A DNA stretch of 64,000 nucleotides, taken from Odobenus rosmarus divergens. Taxonomy: Eukaryota; Chordata; Mammalia; Carnivora; Odobenidae. Under the pieces are notes generated by a model. It searched no databases, was not told the origin of the DNA, and saw only the letters and a list, made by a program, of their open reading frames with translations. How positions within the stretch are numbered: position 1 is the first letter of the stretch; each line of letters starts with the position of its first letter. The DNA is taken from NCBI RefSeq assembly GCF_000321225.1, contig NW_004450566.1:2895824-2959823 (forward strand). The letters run 5' to 3'. Both the position numbers and the translations under genes were made by a program. This document shows, piece after piece, positions 32,831 to 45,830 of this stretch.

Positions 32831-34312
32831 TAGCTTTTAAAATTTTTATTTTATTCATTACTAAGGTATTGACCTATATTTTAAATGAAGTACAAATATG
32901 TGAGAAATGACTTGGTCCATTTACTGATACTTACTGTGCCTATGTCATAGTATGTCCTTGTCTCATGTTTTAACGCCTGCTCGCTGAACATGAATCTGCC
33001 AGTCAAACTTTTAGATGCCAGCTTCCAATCCTGTATTAAATACTTAATATCCTTTCATACACACTGCTGTTGGGCTGGAAATCGGCACGTCTAGATAGGA
33101 CCAGCTGCCTACCCCTAGCACAGTTGTGAAATGGAGCAATTTTCTTTGACCATTCTCTCCGATTTGCTACCTTGGTTCCTCGGCACTTCTTCCGTTGGTA
33201 CCCATTAGCTTTCTTTAATTAAAATTTTAACTTTGTAATTACCTCTAAATGACATTAAATATTAATTTCTACTGTGGAGATACTCATTTTAACTGGAAAG
33301 CCTGAAAAAAAAAAAATGGAGCTTTTAGATAGGTTCACTCTCAGGATTGATATCCTGTCTTCAAACCAACCTTTACTCCTTGCTTACCTCTTTTGTCCTC
33401 CCAGATTTTTTGTGCCCACTCTTCCTCCCTTATATCCATTTCTTTGTTTCTTGGCCTACAAGCAAGTGCAATCTCTCCATCTCCTTAACATCACAGCACA
33501 AAGACCATGATGTATCTTGCCATCAGGGAAGTTCAAATCGAACTAACTCAATCCCTCGTCTGACCTGCTGGACCAATCTATAATGAAGTCATCTAAGACA
33601 CTTAAGACAAGGTACTTACTACTCCATTCACTGTTGAGGTAGGCGACTAAAATATGTTCACCAACTGTGGTAGGCAGGTAGCTTCCAGATTTTGATAATA
33701 TGTCAAGGAATGAGTGCTCAGGCTACAGGCTGGTGAGATTCTGGCTTGAGAAAGTGCTAAGTAAAAGACACGTTTTCTCTGTCAAGAAGGATACTTTGTA
33801 GGCTCTGTGGAAGATGCGAATGATAGCAGTATAACTGACTTCTCACAAGTGTTGTTTGAGGAAATTGTCAAGCACTGAGAGATGAAGAATGATGATGTTT
33901 AAGGAAGTCTGCTGCTAAGTGTAAAAATAAAATAAAGTGTGAATGCTAACTAGTAATTGGGGCTATAATAACATTTTAAATGACTAGAAAAATGAAAAAT
34001 GTATCTCAAGTAAAGTCACTGGGAAAATGTTCACCAAGCAGATTCTAACATTCAGTTGTATACTTCAGGAAGATGAAGAAACTTAATTGATCTTGACAAA
34101 ATGTCATCTTGCAGTTGCAGGGATTTGAGCACTCTAAATATTTCATGTAGATCAGTAAATTATCCCTGCTGGCAAAGTTACACTCTTCTAGAAATGATAA
34201 CCTCAAAAAAAAACCCCACTATATTTTCAAGTTAACATTTCATCCTAACAAATCATTTTCCAATGTAAATGAAGAAGCACCTGATTACAAGTCTTAAAGT
34301 TAATTTTCAGTG
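32831..34312. other. Sequence without recognised feature
   Basis: No repeat or gene was assigned. The pyrimidine-rich 33340-33600 stretch could be old LINE DNA but lacks an anchor. Confidence 0.4.
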
Positions 34313-34317
34313 CACGC

Positions 34318-34341
<24 letters not shown>
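34313..34341. repeat. (CA)n microsatellite
   Basis: About 14 CA units with one cacgca interruption at the left and an aaacaca end. Confidence 0.95.
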
Positions 34342-34348
<7 letters not shown>

Positions 34349-34540
34349 TGGGTTCTAGTAACCTTTCTACTTATTTCACATTTATTCCACTTGTTTTAAA
34401 AGAGATCATATATAAAACTAGAAGGTTTAAAATTACTCTTAAAAACCAGTCTGTTTGATTTTTATGTATCACCTGGGCTGGGCCATGGTGCTCAGATATT
34501 TGGTCAAATATTACTCTGGAAGTGTCTGAGATAGTGTGGT

Positions 34541-34581
34541 GTTTTTTGTTTTGTTTTGTTTTGATTTGTTTTTTTGTTTGA
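34541..34581. repeat. (TTTTG)n simple repeat
   Basis: Repeated gttttgttttgttttgatttg units directly left of an LTR-like segment. Confidence 0.9.
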
Positions 34582-34599
34582 TGAGATGAACATTTAAAT

Positions 34600-34885
34600 C
34601 AGTGGAATATAGGTAAAACAGATTGCTTGCGGGTCATCCACATTATGGAGGGCAATCAGTTAAAGGTCTTAATGGCACAGACTGACCTCCCCCGAGTAAC
34701 ACAAAAAGGAATTCTGCCAGCAGATGGCATTTGAGCTTGGACTACAGCATCCCTGAGTCTCCAGCCTGCCCCACCACACTGCAGATTTTGAACATAACTG
34801 TCTTTTAATTGGATGAGTCAATTCCTTAAAATGATCTTTCTCAGTATGTACACATCTTTCTTGAGAGAACTCCAACTAACACAAA
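34600..34885 (+). mobile_element. Solo LTR-like relic, ERVL-MaLR type suspected (plus)
   Basis: The segments gacctcccccgagtaac, ctgagtctccagcctgcc, tgagtcaattccttaaaatga and the terminal gagaactccaactaacaca resemble the downstream half of a common mammalian LTR that ends gagaaccctgactaataca. The poly-A signal region is mutated. The subfamily is not named and the start is uncertain. No internal retroviral sequence adjoins it. Confidence 0.5.
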
Positions 34886-36720
34886 GTGGTATTTCCATAT
34901 TTCCCGTAAGTATCTTTCTGCTCAGAATACCTTTGTTAATTCCAAGGTGACTATTGGTTTAAGATAATGGTTTCTGGTTTTAACATATTATGGTTTTTTT
35001 GTGCTTATTGTAATAACAAATGCTAGCTTAACATTTTATGTTCTGTAAGTAGTTTTAGATTCTTAGTAATATTAAACCTTTAGTAATTATATTAAGTATA
35101 AATATTACCTTAGTAATATTTAACGTTTGAGGACTCTTAGAAATTTGACATAGGTGTGTATTTTTTCCTACTTGGATAAATACAGAATACAGAGTCAGTT
35201 GTGACACTAAAAGTTTTCTTATCAGAAAGCATATAAAAGCACCATGCTGAAAGATTTTCCACAATCATATGTGAAGATAAAAATTCACAATGCCTTTTCA
35301 AGATGTTCCTCTCCCTTCCCGGTGTGAACCCCTTGAACTTTGCTAGCCCTTTACTTTGTAACTCATCTTTTCACATGGAACTCTCCAGGCTTCAGTAGGA
35401 CCTTGTGGCAGTGAGCCTTAGGGTTCCCCTTTGTCTGAGTGAACACTCAAAATGGGCACAGTTGCCCCGGAAAGGGATTATAATGATGCAGAATATGGCC
35501 ACAGACTCTAGAAAAAAGTCTTTTACCCACTATATAGCATTTTCCTTTCATCTCTAATTTTCTTCTTTAATCCCATCCTGAATCTTTCAAAGAAGAATCT
35601 TCTCTACCAAACACCAGACAATATACCTGAAGGTCAACTCAATAAATGGTGTTTAATGGTGATAAACATCATACATAGAAGACATTGGCTTATTTTCTTT
35701 TGGGAATAAAATCTGTCCTTTTATGTGATATCTACTAGGAAAACAAAGTGATTAAAAGTATTTTTTGTTATTGTTATTTTTAGTATAATTTTAGATCTGT
35801 GAAGTTCTCACAAATGGTTAGAATCCTTAGGCCTTAGGGTATTTTGGCTTTAAAAATATCTACACTTAAAAGTACAATTAACTTTCTCATTCTATGAGAT
35901 AAAGTTTGTCACTTTTTAGGGTAACCTTTGAGGACTCTTAGAAATTTGTTTCTTGGTTCGTTAATAACTAAACTCCCCTCTAGGAGAGAGCCTTAGGTTT
36001 TAAATCTGACTAGAACTGTGCATTGACCTTGATGGTGACTTTGGCAGTACCTGTAGTGACAAGACTACCTGGACTAAGAAATGGGTAAGGCTACTCTGGG
36101 ATTTTAAGGGGCCCTCAAAGCCTACTTTATAGATGGGGTACATTAAACAGACCTGAGTACCAATATCAGTTGTAACTGGCTATACTTTGTACCTCATTGA
36201 AATCTCATTAGGTGGAAGTAGTATTTTTGAACGCTAGGAAGCTGACCCTCTGTGTGGTACTTAGGATAGGGTATGCACCTAGTACCATGTATCCATAGCC
36301 TGTCTTTGTGCCTTGAGTGGTTGTGAGTGAGACATACAGGGAATTTTCTTTTTGCCTACCTCCCTGAACTCTTTTTCCTTGGCCATACCTTATTGCAATT
36401 GGCTCTAAGGTATAGAGATAGGTTTTAAGGAAACTTGGGATGGCTGTTCTTATAGTTAAGTAGTTTATTCACTTTGGACGATGACAAATTTTTTTTTTTT
36501 TTTAATCTAGGATTTGACTTAAATACAAGTTCTCGTTCAGGTCTGAGGAAGAGAAATTCATGATAGTTTCTAATTCCTGTGCCTATCTGAATTCAGGGAA
36601 TAACGTGAGGAATACTGGTGATTATAAAGCTACATTCTTCGAGGGACTGTCAGGTACAGAGGGAACTCTCCTTCGGGTCCTCTAAGGAGAAGGGGGCATC
36701 TCCCCTAGAGGCACTTGAAT
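34886..36720. other. Sequence without recognised feature
   Basis: No repeat or gene was assigned. The phrase gaggactcttagaaattt occurs twice, near 35130-35147 and 35929-35946, once after taacgttt and once after taaccttt. A T-run lies at about 36487-36503. Confidence 0.4.
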
Positions 36721-36724
36721 AACA

Positions 36725-36915
36725 GACTGTGAGGTGGAATGCTGGCTGTTACTCAACTAGCTCTGTGACCTTGGGTAAATGTTTAAACTTTTCTATGCCT
36801 TGATTGCTTACACATAAAAGGGGCATAGTACTAGTATCCACCTCCTATTGCTGTCTACAGATTACATGAGTGAATTTGTAACTCACAAAGTAAAGCAGGA
36901 CTTGGATGTTCAATA
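36725..36915 (+). mobile_element. MIR relic (plus)
   Basis: The segments actagctctgtgaccttgggtaaatgtttaaacttttctatgcctt and acataaaaggggcatagtactagtatccacctcc follow the MIR order closely (ctgtgtgaccttgggcaagtcacttaacctctctgagcc, then aaaatggggataataatagtacctacctc). Confidence 0.85.
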
Positions 36916-37857
36916 ACTTAAAAGAAGTCTTTGCTGCTATTTTTATAGCTGCATGAGCTGGCCTCTGGTGGCATTGCAGAGAGAACAAACCTGAGCAGTG
37001 GAAGTATATACTCTTTCATGAAAAGAAATGGGTATTAATATTCTATACCTGAAAATAACTTTGGTTCAGAAGCTCCAGTTTTCACCTTTAAGGTAAATTA
37101 CTCACTTGTAGTTGAAGATACTATTTAATTACGGATTTACCTCATGATTTTCAATCTATGCCAAATTCCTATGCCTTGTTGGGGCAGTCTTCTCAGCTCA
37201 CCTATTCTCTTTGTCCCCAAAATGGCTTCTGGGTACAGAAGTAACTGTGAGTACAGTGGGGCAGTCAGGGAGCAGTCTTATCTTCATTGTCCTGCACCGA
37301 GGGTGATGGACTTCTTTTTCCCTTTGTTCCTTTTGGGAACATCTCTGTTCGCAAATCTCTTGTCATCATTGGTGTGGCAGCTTGTGGTTTGTCCTCTCAG
37401 AATTGGTTGTTCCCAGGGAACATCTTTCTTGTTGATGAGACTTCAATACTTGTGAAATGGCTTATCTGATGCTCAGCTATATTCTCCACCTATTCCCAGC
37501 CTTAGCTGGTTTACCTCAAGTTGTCTGATACCAAATCCTTTCATCTTGGACCATAGCAATTCCCTGGCAGGCACAGGAGGAGCTTTTGTTACTGCTGCCA
37601 TTGGTGTTCCACCATAACCGTGTAATTTTTGCCCTAGAGTGCAGAGCATCTCTATCCTTAGAATTTTGAGAGACACACCGTCTGTTTTTTGGATCCTCTT
37701 TGAGGGTACCAAGACTCCCAAAGAACTTCACCTGAAATAATGTTTTAAAATTAACTTTTATACTGAATTTTCTTTTCCTCCCTTTCTCTCTAGGCTCTTC
37801 CATGGTCCAGGAACATAAATGTGATCAGCATTTATAAATACTAGACAGCGATTGGGC
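36916..37857. other. Unrecognised sequence with a strong splice-acceptor-like site
   Basis: No repeat was recognised. A long pyrimidine tract ends in ctctctag at 37793. Overlapping frames at 37144-37469 and, on the minus strand, 37473-37803 are the densest set of open frames outside repeats, but none matches a family I can name. Confidence 0.35.
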
Positions 37858-38065
37858 TAACTACAGTTGGTGGGCCAAATCTGGCCCATGCCTGTTCTTA
37901 TGAAATTTTATTAGACCACAGCCATGCTCAATAATTTATGTATAATTTATGAGTGATTTTGTGCTAGGAGAGTTGAATAGTTTGAATAGGCTTTGTGGGC
38001 CACAGATTCTCCAAAAGATTTAGTATCTGGCACTTTACAGAGAAAGTTTGACTCTGGTTCTAGAC
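37858..38065. mobile_element. hAT-Charlie-like DNA transposon relic
   Basis: The segments ggtgggccaaatctggccca and attttattagaccacagcc at the left, then ggctttgtgggccac and tagtatctggcactttacagagaaagtttgactctgg at the right, match a well-known nonautonomous mammalian element in reverse orientation relative to the relic at 4518. Confidence 0.8.
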
Positions 38066-38344
38066 CCCCAGGATCTAATCTCATCTTCGAAGCCAAGAGA
38101 TTTTGAAATTTATAAGAAATCCATTAATATCTTAAGTGCCTTTTTCTTTCACATTATTCTTTTCACAAATTTCGCAAATTCTTTCAGTATTTGAGTTGCC
38201 TTCTTTGTTCCAGACTGTTCAGGCTTCCCCTTGAGGCTATAAGTGCCATAAAGCCAATGGGTGGAGACCTACCGGACATAGATTTAAAAAAAAAAAAAAA
38301 AAAATGACTACTCAGTCTAGGATCTCAAAGTAGTGTCCTGCTTT

Positions 38345-38500
38345 AACTCACTTGTTTACTAACTCACTGATTGATTCAGGTACCAATCAGTTATTAAAAG
38401 TTAATTAACCTGAAGTGCCGGGACCTGTGCTAGGTGCTAGGGCTACAAATACTAACAAAACAAAATTTCCCTGATTTTATGGACATGAAAGACTATTATA
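38345..38500 (-). mobile_element. L2 3' end relic (minus)
   Basis: The run ctgaagtgccgggacctgtgctaggtgctagggctacaaatactaac is the reverse complement form of the L2 3' end (gtatccccagcgcctagcacagtgcctggcac). It is followed by a decayed ccctgccctcaaggag part. An A20 tract lies just left, at about 38285-38304. Confidence 0.75.
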
Positions 38501-39210
38501 ACAGGATTAAAAAATATATTGTGTGATTCATTTGTTGTTGTTTCCTTCCCTTTATGTTGCATACAGACAATGAGGCTTTTTGTAATTGTATCGGGCATGC
38601 TAGGCAGGTAGAGAGCCATGTAGTGGAGTCAACGATGCTGTTGGTCTTCTGTGAAAGTTCAAGTCCATTGAAAAGATACTATTAGGAATCCTGGGATGGG
38701 GTAGGGATGGAGCATCTTCAAATGAAGGGAGGAATAGAGCATTCAAAATGGGAGTGAGTAGGTCTGCACTCCTGGGTTATAGAGTAGTAGAGAACCTGAG
38801 CACCATCCACAGTAGTGCTGGGGAAAGGTGGAAGATCTTGAAAACAGTAGTTGTAGGACTCTACTGGAGGAAACAGGTCATTGTTTCCCAAGCTCAACAG
38901 ATTCCTGTATTCTCTACACATAGCAGAAGAGCTGAGAGCTTCTCAGAAACTTTTAAAAGCTTGGAAAATGAGGATGTCAATGAAGACTATGATATAATGA
39001 CAATTTAAACCCTCCTACCTGCCTTTTTCCCAAAACTGCATAAATTTGGTGTGACCCTATGTGGATTTTGGTATGACCCTAAAAGCAATAACTGTTAGAA
39101 TTTCTTCTTGTTCTGGTTGGACAGGGCCTAGGATTCAAATTTAACTTAGTTGAATGAGAAGCTAGAACTGGATATGTTGAAATACTTGAGCATATTGTCT
39201 ACGACTTACA
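38501..39210. other. Sequence without recognised feature
   Basis: No repeat or gene was recognised. An 86-codon frame at 38748-39008 lacks any motif. Confidence 0.4.
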
Positions 39211-39214
39211 CCTA

Positions 39215-39410
39215 ATGAAAGAACTTCACTCTTCTGATGATAACCATTTTGTTAAACACCTCCTATGCATTAGATTTGGTAAGATGCAGTTGGTTAAGGT
39301 CAAGAAGTTACTGATGGATGCCACACAGCAAATAAGTGATTCATTTGTGATTTTTAACCCAGGTCTGAGTATTAGTAAAGCCAGAGTGCCTTCCCATGTG
39401 ACTGTTGACA
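39215..39410 (+). mobile_element. MIR-like relic (plus)
   Basis: The segments ttaaggtcaagaagttactg, gccacacagcaaataagtgattcatttgtgatttttaacccaggtctgag and agtaaagccag match the MIR 3' half (ggtcacacagcaagtaagtgacagagccaggatttgaacccaggtctg). The 108-codon frame here is spurious. Confidence 0.7.
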
Positions 39411-41245
39411 AGAGGTGTCGCTGTATTGCTGAAACCATGGATGACAGGATATTGAATATTAATAACTGCTTCTTGGAAGGTCTCATTCCTTTTTTTTTTC
39501 CATTTTTACATGACTACATTGTTGAATATATCTTTTACTGAGGAAGGCAAGTAGTAGAAGGCATTTAGGAAAGAAAATAACTTTTCATCAGGATACCTGA
39601 TGAATTCGGGTTAGAGCCCCCAAATCTTTGGGTAGAACAAATTACAGAAAACAATAATGTATGATTCATTGCTGGCTGAATGACATGGCCTGGGCAAATG
39701 GGTTATAATTAGATCCACTAAATCATAGCCAGGTGTGTGCTGCTCTGACGTATATTAACAGAATTTCATAGATCTTGGTTTAACTATGGTATTAAGAATG
39801 TGCATAGTAAAAGAGTGAGTGCTTTTAAAATAGCTCTCATTTAACATGTCCCAGCAGAGCTAATGAAAGCAGAGTTTGTTTGAGGCAATATTGCCATGTA
39901 GGCATATTGCCTTCTGGATGCCATTTTTGGCAATCTACCACTTAAAAATGAATGTTTTTGTAGAAGGAAAATAAAAACAATTGAAGAGTCTGTATTTCAT
40001 CATACCATATGGCAATTTCTAAGTCACTTTCACAGGTGAGAGTTCATTGTCAACTTAAATGACTATAGATTTCTGATGAGCCCTCATATACTCAATTTCA
40101 ATCTGAAGTGCCAGATTTCTGTAGTGTACTTCATCACAAATTTCTGGTATTGAATATATATTTAGTCTTTCAGGCATCAGAGGGTAGGGATGGTTAAAAA
40201 AGTAGGACTCTGAATCTTTGATTAAAGCTCTAGTCTTCTTTTTTAGTAGAGTATTTTAGAATAAAAGTAAATATTTCATGGGAATACAGATTTATATATT
40301 CTCATTCAAACTAGAATTTGAACTCCTTTATATCAGATACTGTTCTAGGTAACAAGATAAATACTATTTCTAGATATCATAAATAAAGCTAGACATTTGT
40401 AAACTGAGAATATTAGTGCTCCTAGGAAATGGAGAGATTTTGTTCATGCTTGTTGTAGGAATGGGAAAACTAAGGTCCACATAGTTTAAAAAACTTCTAG
40501 TTCTGGATAGCTACTTACATAGCGATGACCCAAATTTCCCGATTCTCATTACAATCAACCATCAGCCATTTTATACTTTCCATAAGAATATTTTCATAGT
40601 CCTTCTCAAACTATGCAAGATCTACATGTATAGGAAAAAAAAATCTGTTCTCATGCTCCATTTCTGTTCATAATCAGAGAAAGAATTTTATACGTATTTC
40701 ATAATCAGGAACAAATAGTTAAATTTTAATTCTTCCACTGGAAAAAAAAAAGCTAAAAAGTTTGTATTCAAAACATGATTGAATTTTACAAGTTTAATTG
40801 TTTGAAATTTCTAATTGGTCGGATCTGAAAGGCCAAGTAAATAAAGTTAGTGGTTACTAACTTTTGGAAGTTTGAGTTTTAGGGACCATTATAATGATCT
40901 CGTCATACACTTGTAGTTATGTCTTCATCTGGTCACACATATCTGTATAAATGACAGAAACCAGCAGATCATGTGAAGATGGAGAAAGGTGAAGGTAGAT
41001 AATGAGGAGGAAAAAGTGCTAAGCAGACTCTGACTAGTAAACAATCAGTAATGGTGCCTAACTGTTGATTTCATAGAAGTAGGCATATGAACAGTGTATT
41101 AAAACTCTTAAAACTAGTATATGAGGAAAAACTATGTAAACTATCTGATAGAAAGCAGGTAAGATGCAAATAAAGTCTCTAATGTAAAACCCTTTTTACG
41201 TAGTTCTAAGTCTTCAGTAAAAGGGAAATGTTTGGTATTTCTTTT
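39411..41245. other. AT-rich sequence, possible MIR trace
   Basis: A weak MIR-like trace lies at 40440-40550 (gggaaaactaaggtccacatag, then agctacttacatagcgatgaccc). Otherwise nothing was recognised. Confidence 0.4.
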
Positions 41246-41676
41246 TTTTTAAATTGTTTTATTATTATGTTCTGTTAATCACCATACATTACATCATTAG
41301 TTTTTGATGTGTTCCATGATTCATTGTTTGCGTATAACACCCAGGGCTCCACGCAGAACGTGCCCTCTTTAATACCCATCACCACGCTAACCCATCCCCC
41401 CACCCCCACCCCTCTAGAACCCTCAGTTTTTCTGAGTCCATAGTCTCTCATGGTTCGTCTCCCTCTCCGACTTCCCCCCCTTCATTCTTCCCCTCCTGCT
41501 ATCTTCTTCTTCTTTTTTTTTTTTTTTTAACATGTATTATTTGTTTCAGAGGTACAAGTCTGTGATTCAACAGTCTTACACAATTCACAGTGCTCACCGT
41601 ACCACATATGCTCCCGAATGTCTCTCACCCAGCCACCTCATCCCTCCCACCCCCACCACTCCAGCAACCCTCAGTT
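41246..41676 (-). mobile_element. LINE-1 3' end with two-module 3' UTR (minus)
   Basis: Same architecture as 21882-22367. Poly-T is followed by module A (gttaatcaccatacattacatcattag through cccctcctgctatcttcttcttc), then an internal T-run at about 41513-41528, then module B (aacatgtattatttgtttcagaggtac) to the truncation at aaccctcagtttgtt. Only 3' UTR is present, with no ORF2 sequence. No clear target-site duplication was found. Confidence 0.93.
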
Positions 41677-42984
41677 TGTTAAAGTTACATTGAATTTTTT
41701 TAACCAAATCAATCCAAACAAATGGTAACCTAAGTGTTAGAGTGTCAGAGTAACACAACTTACTATCAGTTCATGAAGTAAATATAATACCGATGCAAAC
41801 ATGACTAGATCATGCTGACTTGGTAATTTCTGTGCATATCTCAATGTATAACACCTTGATACTTTAGTTAATAAAGACCACTTCTGTGGGAAAAAATCCT
41901 GCTTTACTCAGAAAGCCCCAAAACTCTTAAAATACTTTGTTGGATTAATTAGCAGATATCCATTTAAGCAATGTATCAGATTTTTAGATTTAAAAATCTT
42001 TTTTGTTCTACTTAAAGGAAAAACAAACCAAAGTCATTCTCAATATCCATTAGAACCATTAGAATCTTGGCTCAAACACAATTTTTTTTCTATTTTCAAT
42101 ACACATCAGTTGCTTTTGTTAGATCTGAGTGAAAATTCTGAGAAATAAATTTCAGGATATAACATATTCATGTTTACATAGATCAACACTTTCGTAAGAG
42201 ACTGGTTTGGTTTCACATACCTAAAATTAAAATTTCCCTGGGATAAAAAATTTGTGTGAATGTTTTATTGTCCAGGGTGTGTGTTGGCTTATCTATGTGG
42301 GATAAATGCCAACCAGATGGTCTATGGCAATCTAGCAGAAAGGCAGCTGGACTGCCCTTGCTTGGTATATATGATTTAGCAGCCATGCAAAAGGCATCTA
42401 TTTTCTTTGCACTTTGAAAAGTAAAAACAAATCTAAGGTACAGCTCACACGTTGCAAATGAACACTGGCTTTAAACTCATTATATAAATAGTGACAAAAG
42501 AATCTTAGGTATATGTTTGCTCATGCTGTGTTTCAGCTAGAATACCTTTGGTGAGGGGAGAAGATGAGAAACCAAACAGTCTAACCCAAATCACAATTAG
42601 GACACATATTTTTCATTTAGAGATATGTAGCAAATATATGATTGTATTCCAGAAAACATTCTTCCTGACTTGATTTAAGGAAAGTTGCTTCACGGTGCTG
42701 AGTTTATTTCATAAGTTTATAACTATTAGCTATTGCATACTATCTAATAAGAAAGTGTAAGAGAACAGAAAATGTGCCACTTCAGAAAATAGGCTTTTAA
42801 GTTCTAGTGCACAAATCATTTTATTTATAATACATTATTTATGTTAAGACCTCCATTAACTTTCAGATTTTGTGAAAACAGAAATTAAAATGATAACCCA
42901 TGAAGCTTCTGTGAATGCCTACATTTATGAGGTGCAAGCAGGCACATGCTCTGCAGAAAAGGGATGGAATTTAGAGTAATTAGA
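41677..42984. other. AT-rich sequence without recognised feature
   Basis: No repeat, exon or RNA gene was recognised. Confidence 0.4.
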
Positions 42985-43155
42985 GTCCTGGTTCTCATAC
43001 TTTAGTATATGTAAAAGTATGAAAACCACACAAGAATAATCTGTGATGAGGATTTAAAAAAAAAAAAAAGATTGTAAACTAGTGGGTTTGGGATGTGACC
43101 CAACAACCTGTTATTAACAAGCATGCCCAGTAACTTTGATATAGGTCACCTCTAT
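42985..43155. mobile_element. MER5-like hAT-Charlie relic
   Basis: Starts with ctggttctcatactttagtatatgtaaaag and contains aatctgtgatgaggatt, tgggatgtgacccaacaacctgttattaacaagcatgcccagtaac. This parallels the MER5-type order, with an A-run expansion in the middle. Confidence 0.65.
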
Positions 43156-43399
43156 TTAAGATATAAGCTCAAGCAGGTGCTAACTATATTTCATTGCTCA
43201 TGTTCCTTAATCAACTATTTTCATTATTTTACTCTTTTGTCTGCTTGATTGCTTCAATAGGTGTTAGTATTTCTCCTTCCATTTTCTGATGTCCTATTTC
43301 TGTGATGTAAAGGGGAGTCATAGAGTTGGATAAAAGATGTAGGTGGCAATGTGAAAAACTATTTCATAAATTGATGAGCCAGATAAGCCATAGCTGAGT

Positions 43400-43600
43400 G
43401 GAAGGAAAATGGATTTTGGATTCAGTGGGGCTTGTTTACAAATTGAAGTTCTGATATGAGTAGCTGTGTAATCTTGTAATTTATTTCATTATTCTAAACA
43501 TCTAATTTCTCTTACCTGTCTTTGTTAGGATAATACTAATTCTGTAAGAGATAAATCCTGCACTTTTAGGACATTTAACACAATAAAAGTGGGGTAAGGA
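43400..43600 (+). mobile_element. MIR relic (plus)
   Basis: The segments gaaaatggattttggattcagtggggcttg, gagtagctgtgtaatcttgtaatttatttcattattctaaac and ttaggataatactaattctgtaagag follow the MIR order at high divergence. Confidence 0.7.
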
Positions 43601-45830
43601 TAGGTCTTAATACAGTTACTCATGGGCCTGCACTGACAGAATCATTGCTTCTAACAGTGAATCTTCACAAATGGCCCACAAAGTTGTCCTGGGCATTGAC
43701 AACTAACTGGCAGTTAAAGAAAAAGAATGGAGGATCTTACAAATTGTCACTAATTGTGGGGGTATAAAATAGAAAACCAAAATACAGTTTTCTGAATGCT
43801 CTGTAGTAAACTGGCCTAACTGAATCCATGTGCCTTGTACATAATCCTTCATAGACATCTATGAGCTGGTCCTTTGCAGTTCATTGAGTGGGAATGAAAA
43901 GAAAGGAGAGAAGCAACTTGAAGAAAAAAGAGGTGAATACAATTTGTAATACAATGCAAATTTTGGCAAGACAGAGGATAATGAGTTGGAGATAGCTTCT
44001 TGGCAGTAAGATACATGATTTGATGCTGAGAGGAATGGGAAGGTTTCATGTGTTCACATATATAAACATAATCAACACTTGGTAATGTTTGAGTAGCCAT
44101 GGAAATCAATGAGAGTAGAGAAGGAATGAGTGCACAGTAAAGACAAGACAAAAGGGTCAGATACCCCAGGGATTAGCAAGAGTTAAGGAGCAGGAAGAAG
44201 AGGAGGAGGAGCATGAGAGTCATAAAGAGAAATTCCTGGAAGAACACGAGGGCAAGAGGGACTGAGTAGTAACAAAAATCTGTTATAACAGCTGGGAAAG
44301 AGCCATTGATTTTTTTTTTTTGGCAAGTAGAAGATTAGTGGCGATTGTTGTAAATACCTTTTTAAATCTTAGGTAGAAACCTGATAGCAAGGGAGATGAG
44401 AAATAAATTGTTAGTGGACTACTTGGAGGAGCTGATGTTGAAGAAAATGGAAGAAATGGGACCGAAGACTACAAGTAGATTAAGAGAAGATGATTTAACA
44501 TGAAATCTCAATAGGTATGAAATTGAAGCCATAGATGTAGGGAAAGTCTTGTTTTATTCTATTTGTTAGGTTAAACTTAATACAGACCCAGTACCTCTCC
44601 CACCTGGCTGAGGGGGGATTTAATCTATCATTATGTGACTTTACCGCCTATGTGTTGAGGGTTGAGCAAAAATCCCCAAGTGGGAAGATGTTTTCCTGAT
44701 GGTAGAAATTCTCATTTCTGGCATCCAGCTTTTTAAAACGATCCAAACATTGTCCTGTGACTTCCTGCTGCTCCCTAAAGGTTCTTACAGAGACTGGAGT
44801 GTGAGTCTTGTGTTCTCTGATCCTTAAGCCCTGCTGTGGCCTTGAAGAATGCTGCCCACATTCTACCCCAGCACATTCTTCCTTTTATCTCCCTCTTGAG
44901 GGAATATAATGGAAATATTTCAAGACAGGAGTGAGTGTTCTTTAATTTGAAAGAATTTCTGATTTCTGCCCAGCAAGGATAGGAAAACGTAAGGTAAAGA
45001 ATACAAAAGAAATGGGGACTACTAACAGGGTAAAAAGAGTGGCTTACTTCATCACATGTATGGAGGGACATTTCATTTTAGACACTATAAAAAGAGCAAT
45101 CAAAAGGATTTCAAGGGGAAGTGGAGGTTGAACATGGATGACAGAGGCTAATATCAAAAATGTGTCAGGGGTTATGTGCTATCACCCTTCTCTCCCTTCT
45201 TGGCTTCTTTGCTTTATTCAGGAAAGGAAGATGTGGGGAATAATCCCTTGAAAGGGGACAGGATACCAACAAAACTGTACGTGGAGTTCTCTATGTGTTG
45301 GTTGGCTGAGAGGCAGGGAGCTTGCCCTAGGAAAATAAAGTGATGCATCCTAATGATGCATTAGATATAAAACGAGAATTCTAATTTTCTCTTAACAGGG
45401 CATTCTTTAGCTTCACAATTAATTGTAGTGGATTTTCAACAAAAGACCTATATCACTCGAAGGAGTTTTTGCAGTGTTCTTAGCTGTAATGGTACTTTCT
45501 AAAATAAAAAGATACACATATTCTTCAGTGAAACTCTCCTGGCCATGATTGTATAAAATGGTTAAGAGAAGGATGACTCTTAGTTCCCTGCAGTTTCTGG
45601 GATTCTTGCTGCATATCTGTTTTATATAGTTCATGATGAAAATTTATACACATATGGTGAGTTCAGAAAACTGTAGAAAAAAAATTAGTCTCGTGTTACC
45701 TCCAGAGATAGCACATTACATAGGTATTTTGTGTGCTACAAAAGTAATACAGAAAAGTGATTGTAAAATGTAGTATACTGTCCTAATAGGATCATTCTTT
45801 CCTGATTGCCTTATACATTAGTCATTTACT
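43601..45830. other. Purine-rich sequence without recognised feature
   Basis: Several gaagaggaggagg-type stretches (for example 44190-44215) and minus-strand frames up to 100 codons, none with a recognisable motif. Confidence 0.4.

Noticed and set aside
37287..37469. Frame reading SVRKSLVIIGVAACG, reminiscent of the N-terminus of Rho-family GTPases
   Set aside because: After this string the frame does not continue with the GKT P-loop or any later G motif, and the nucleotide sequence downstream does not follow a Rho coding sequence. Judged coincidental.
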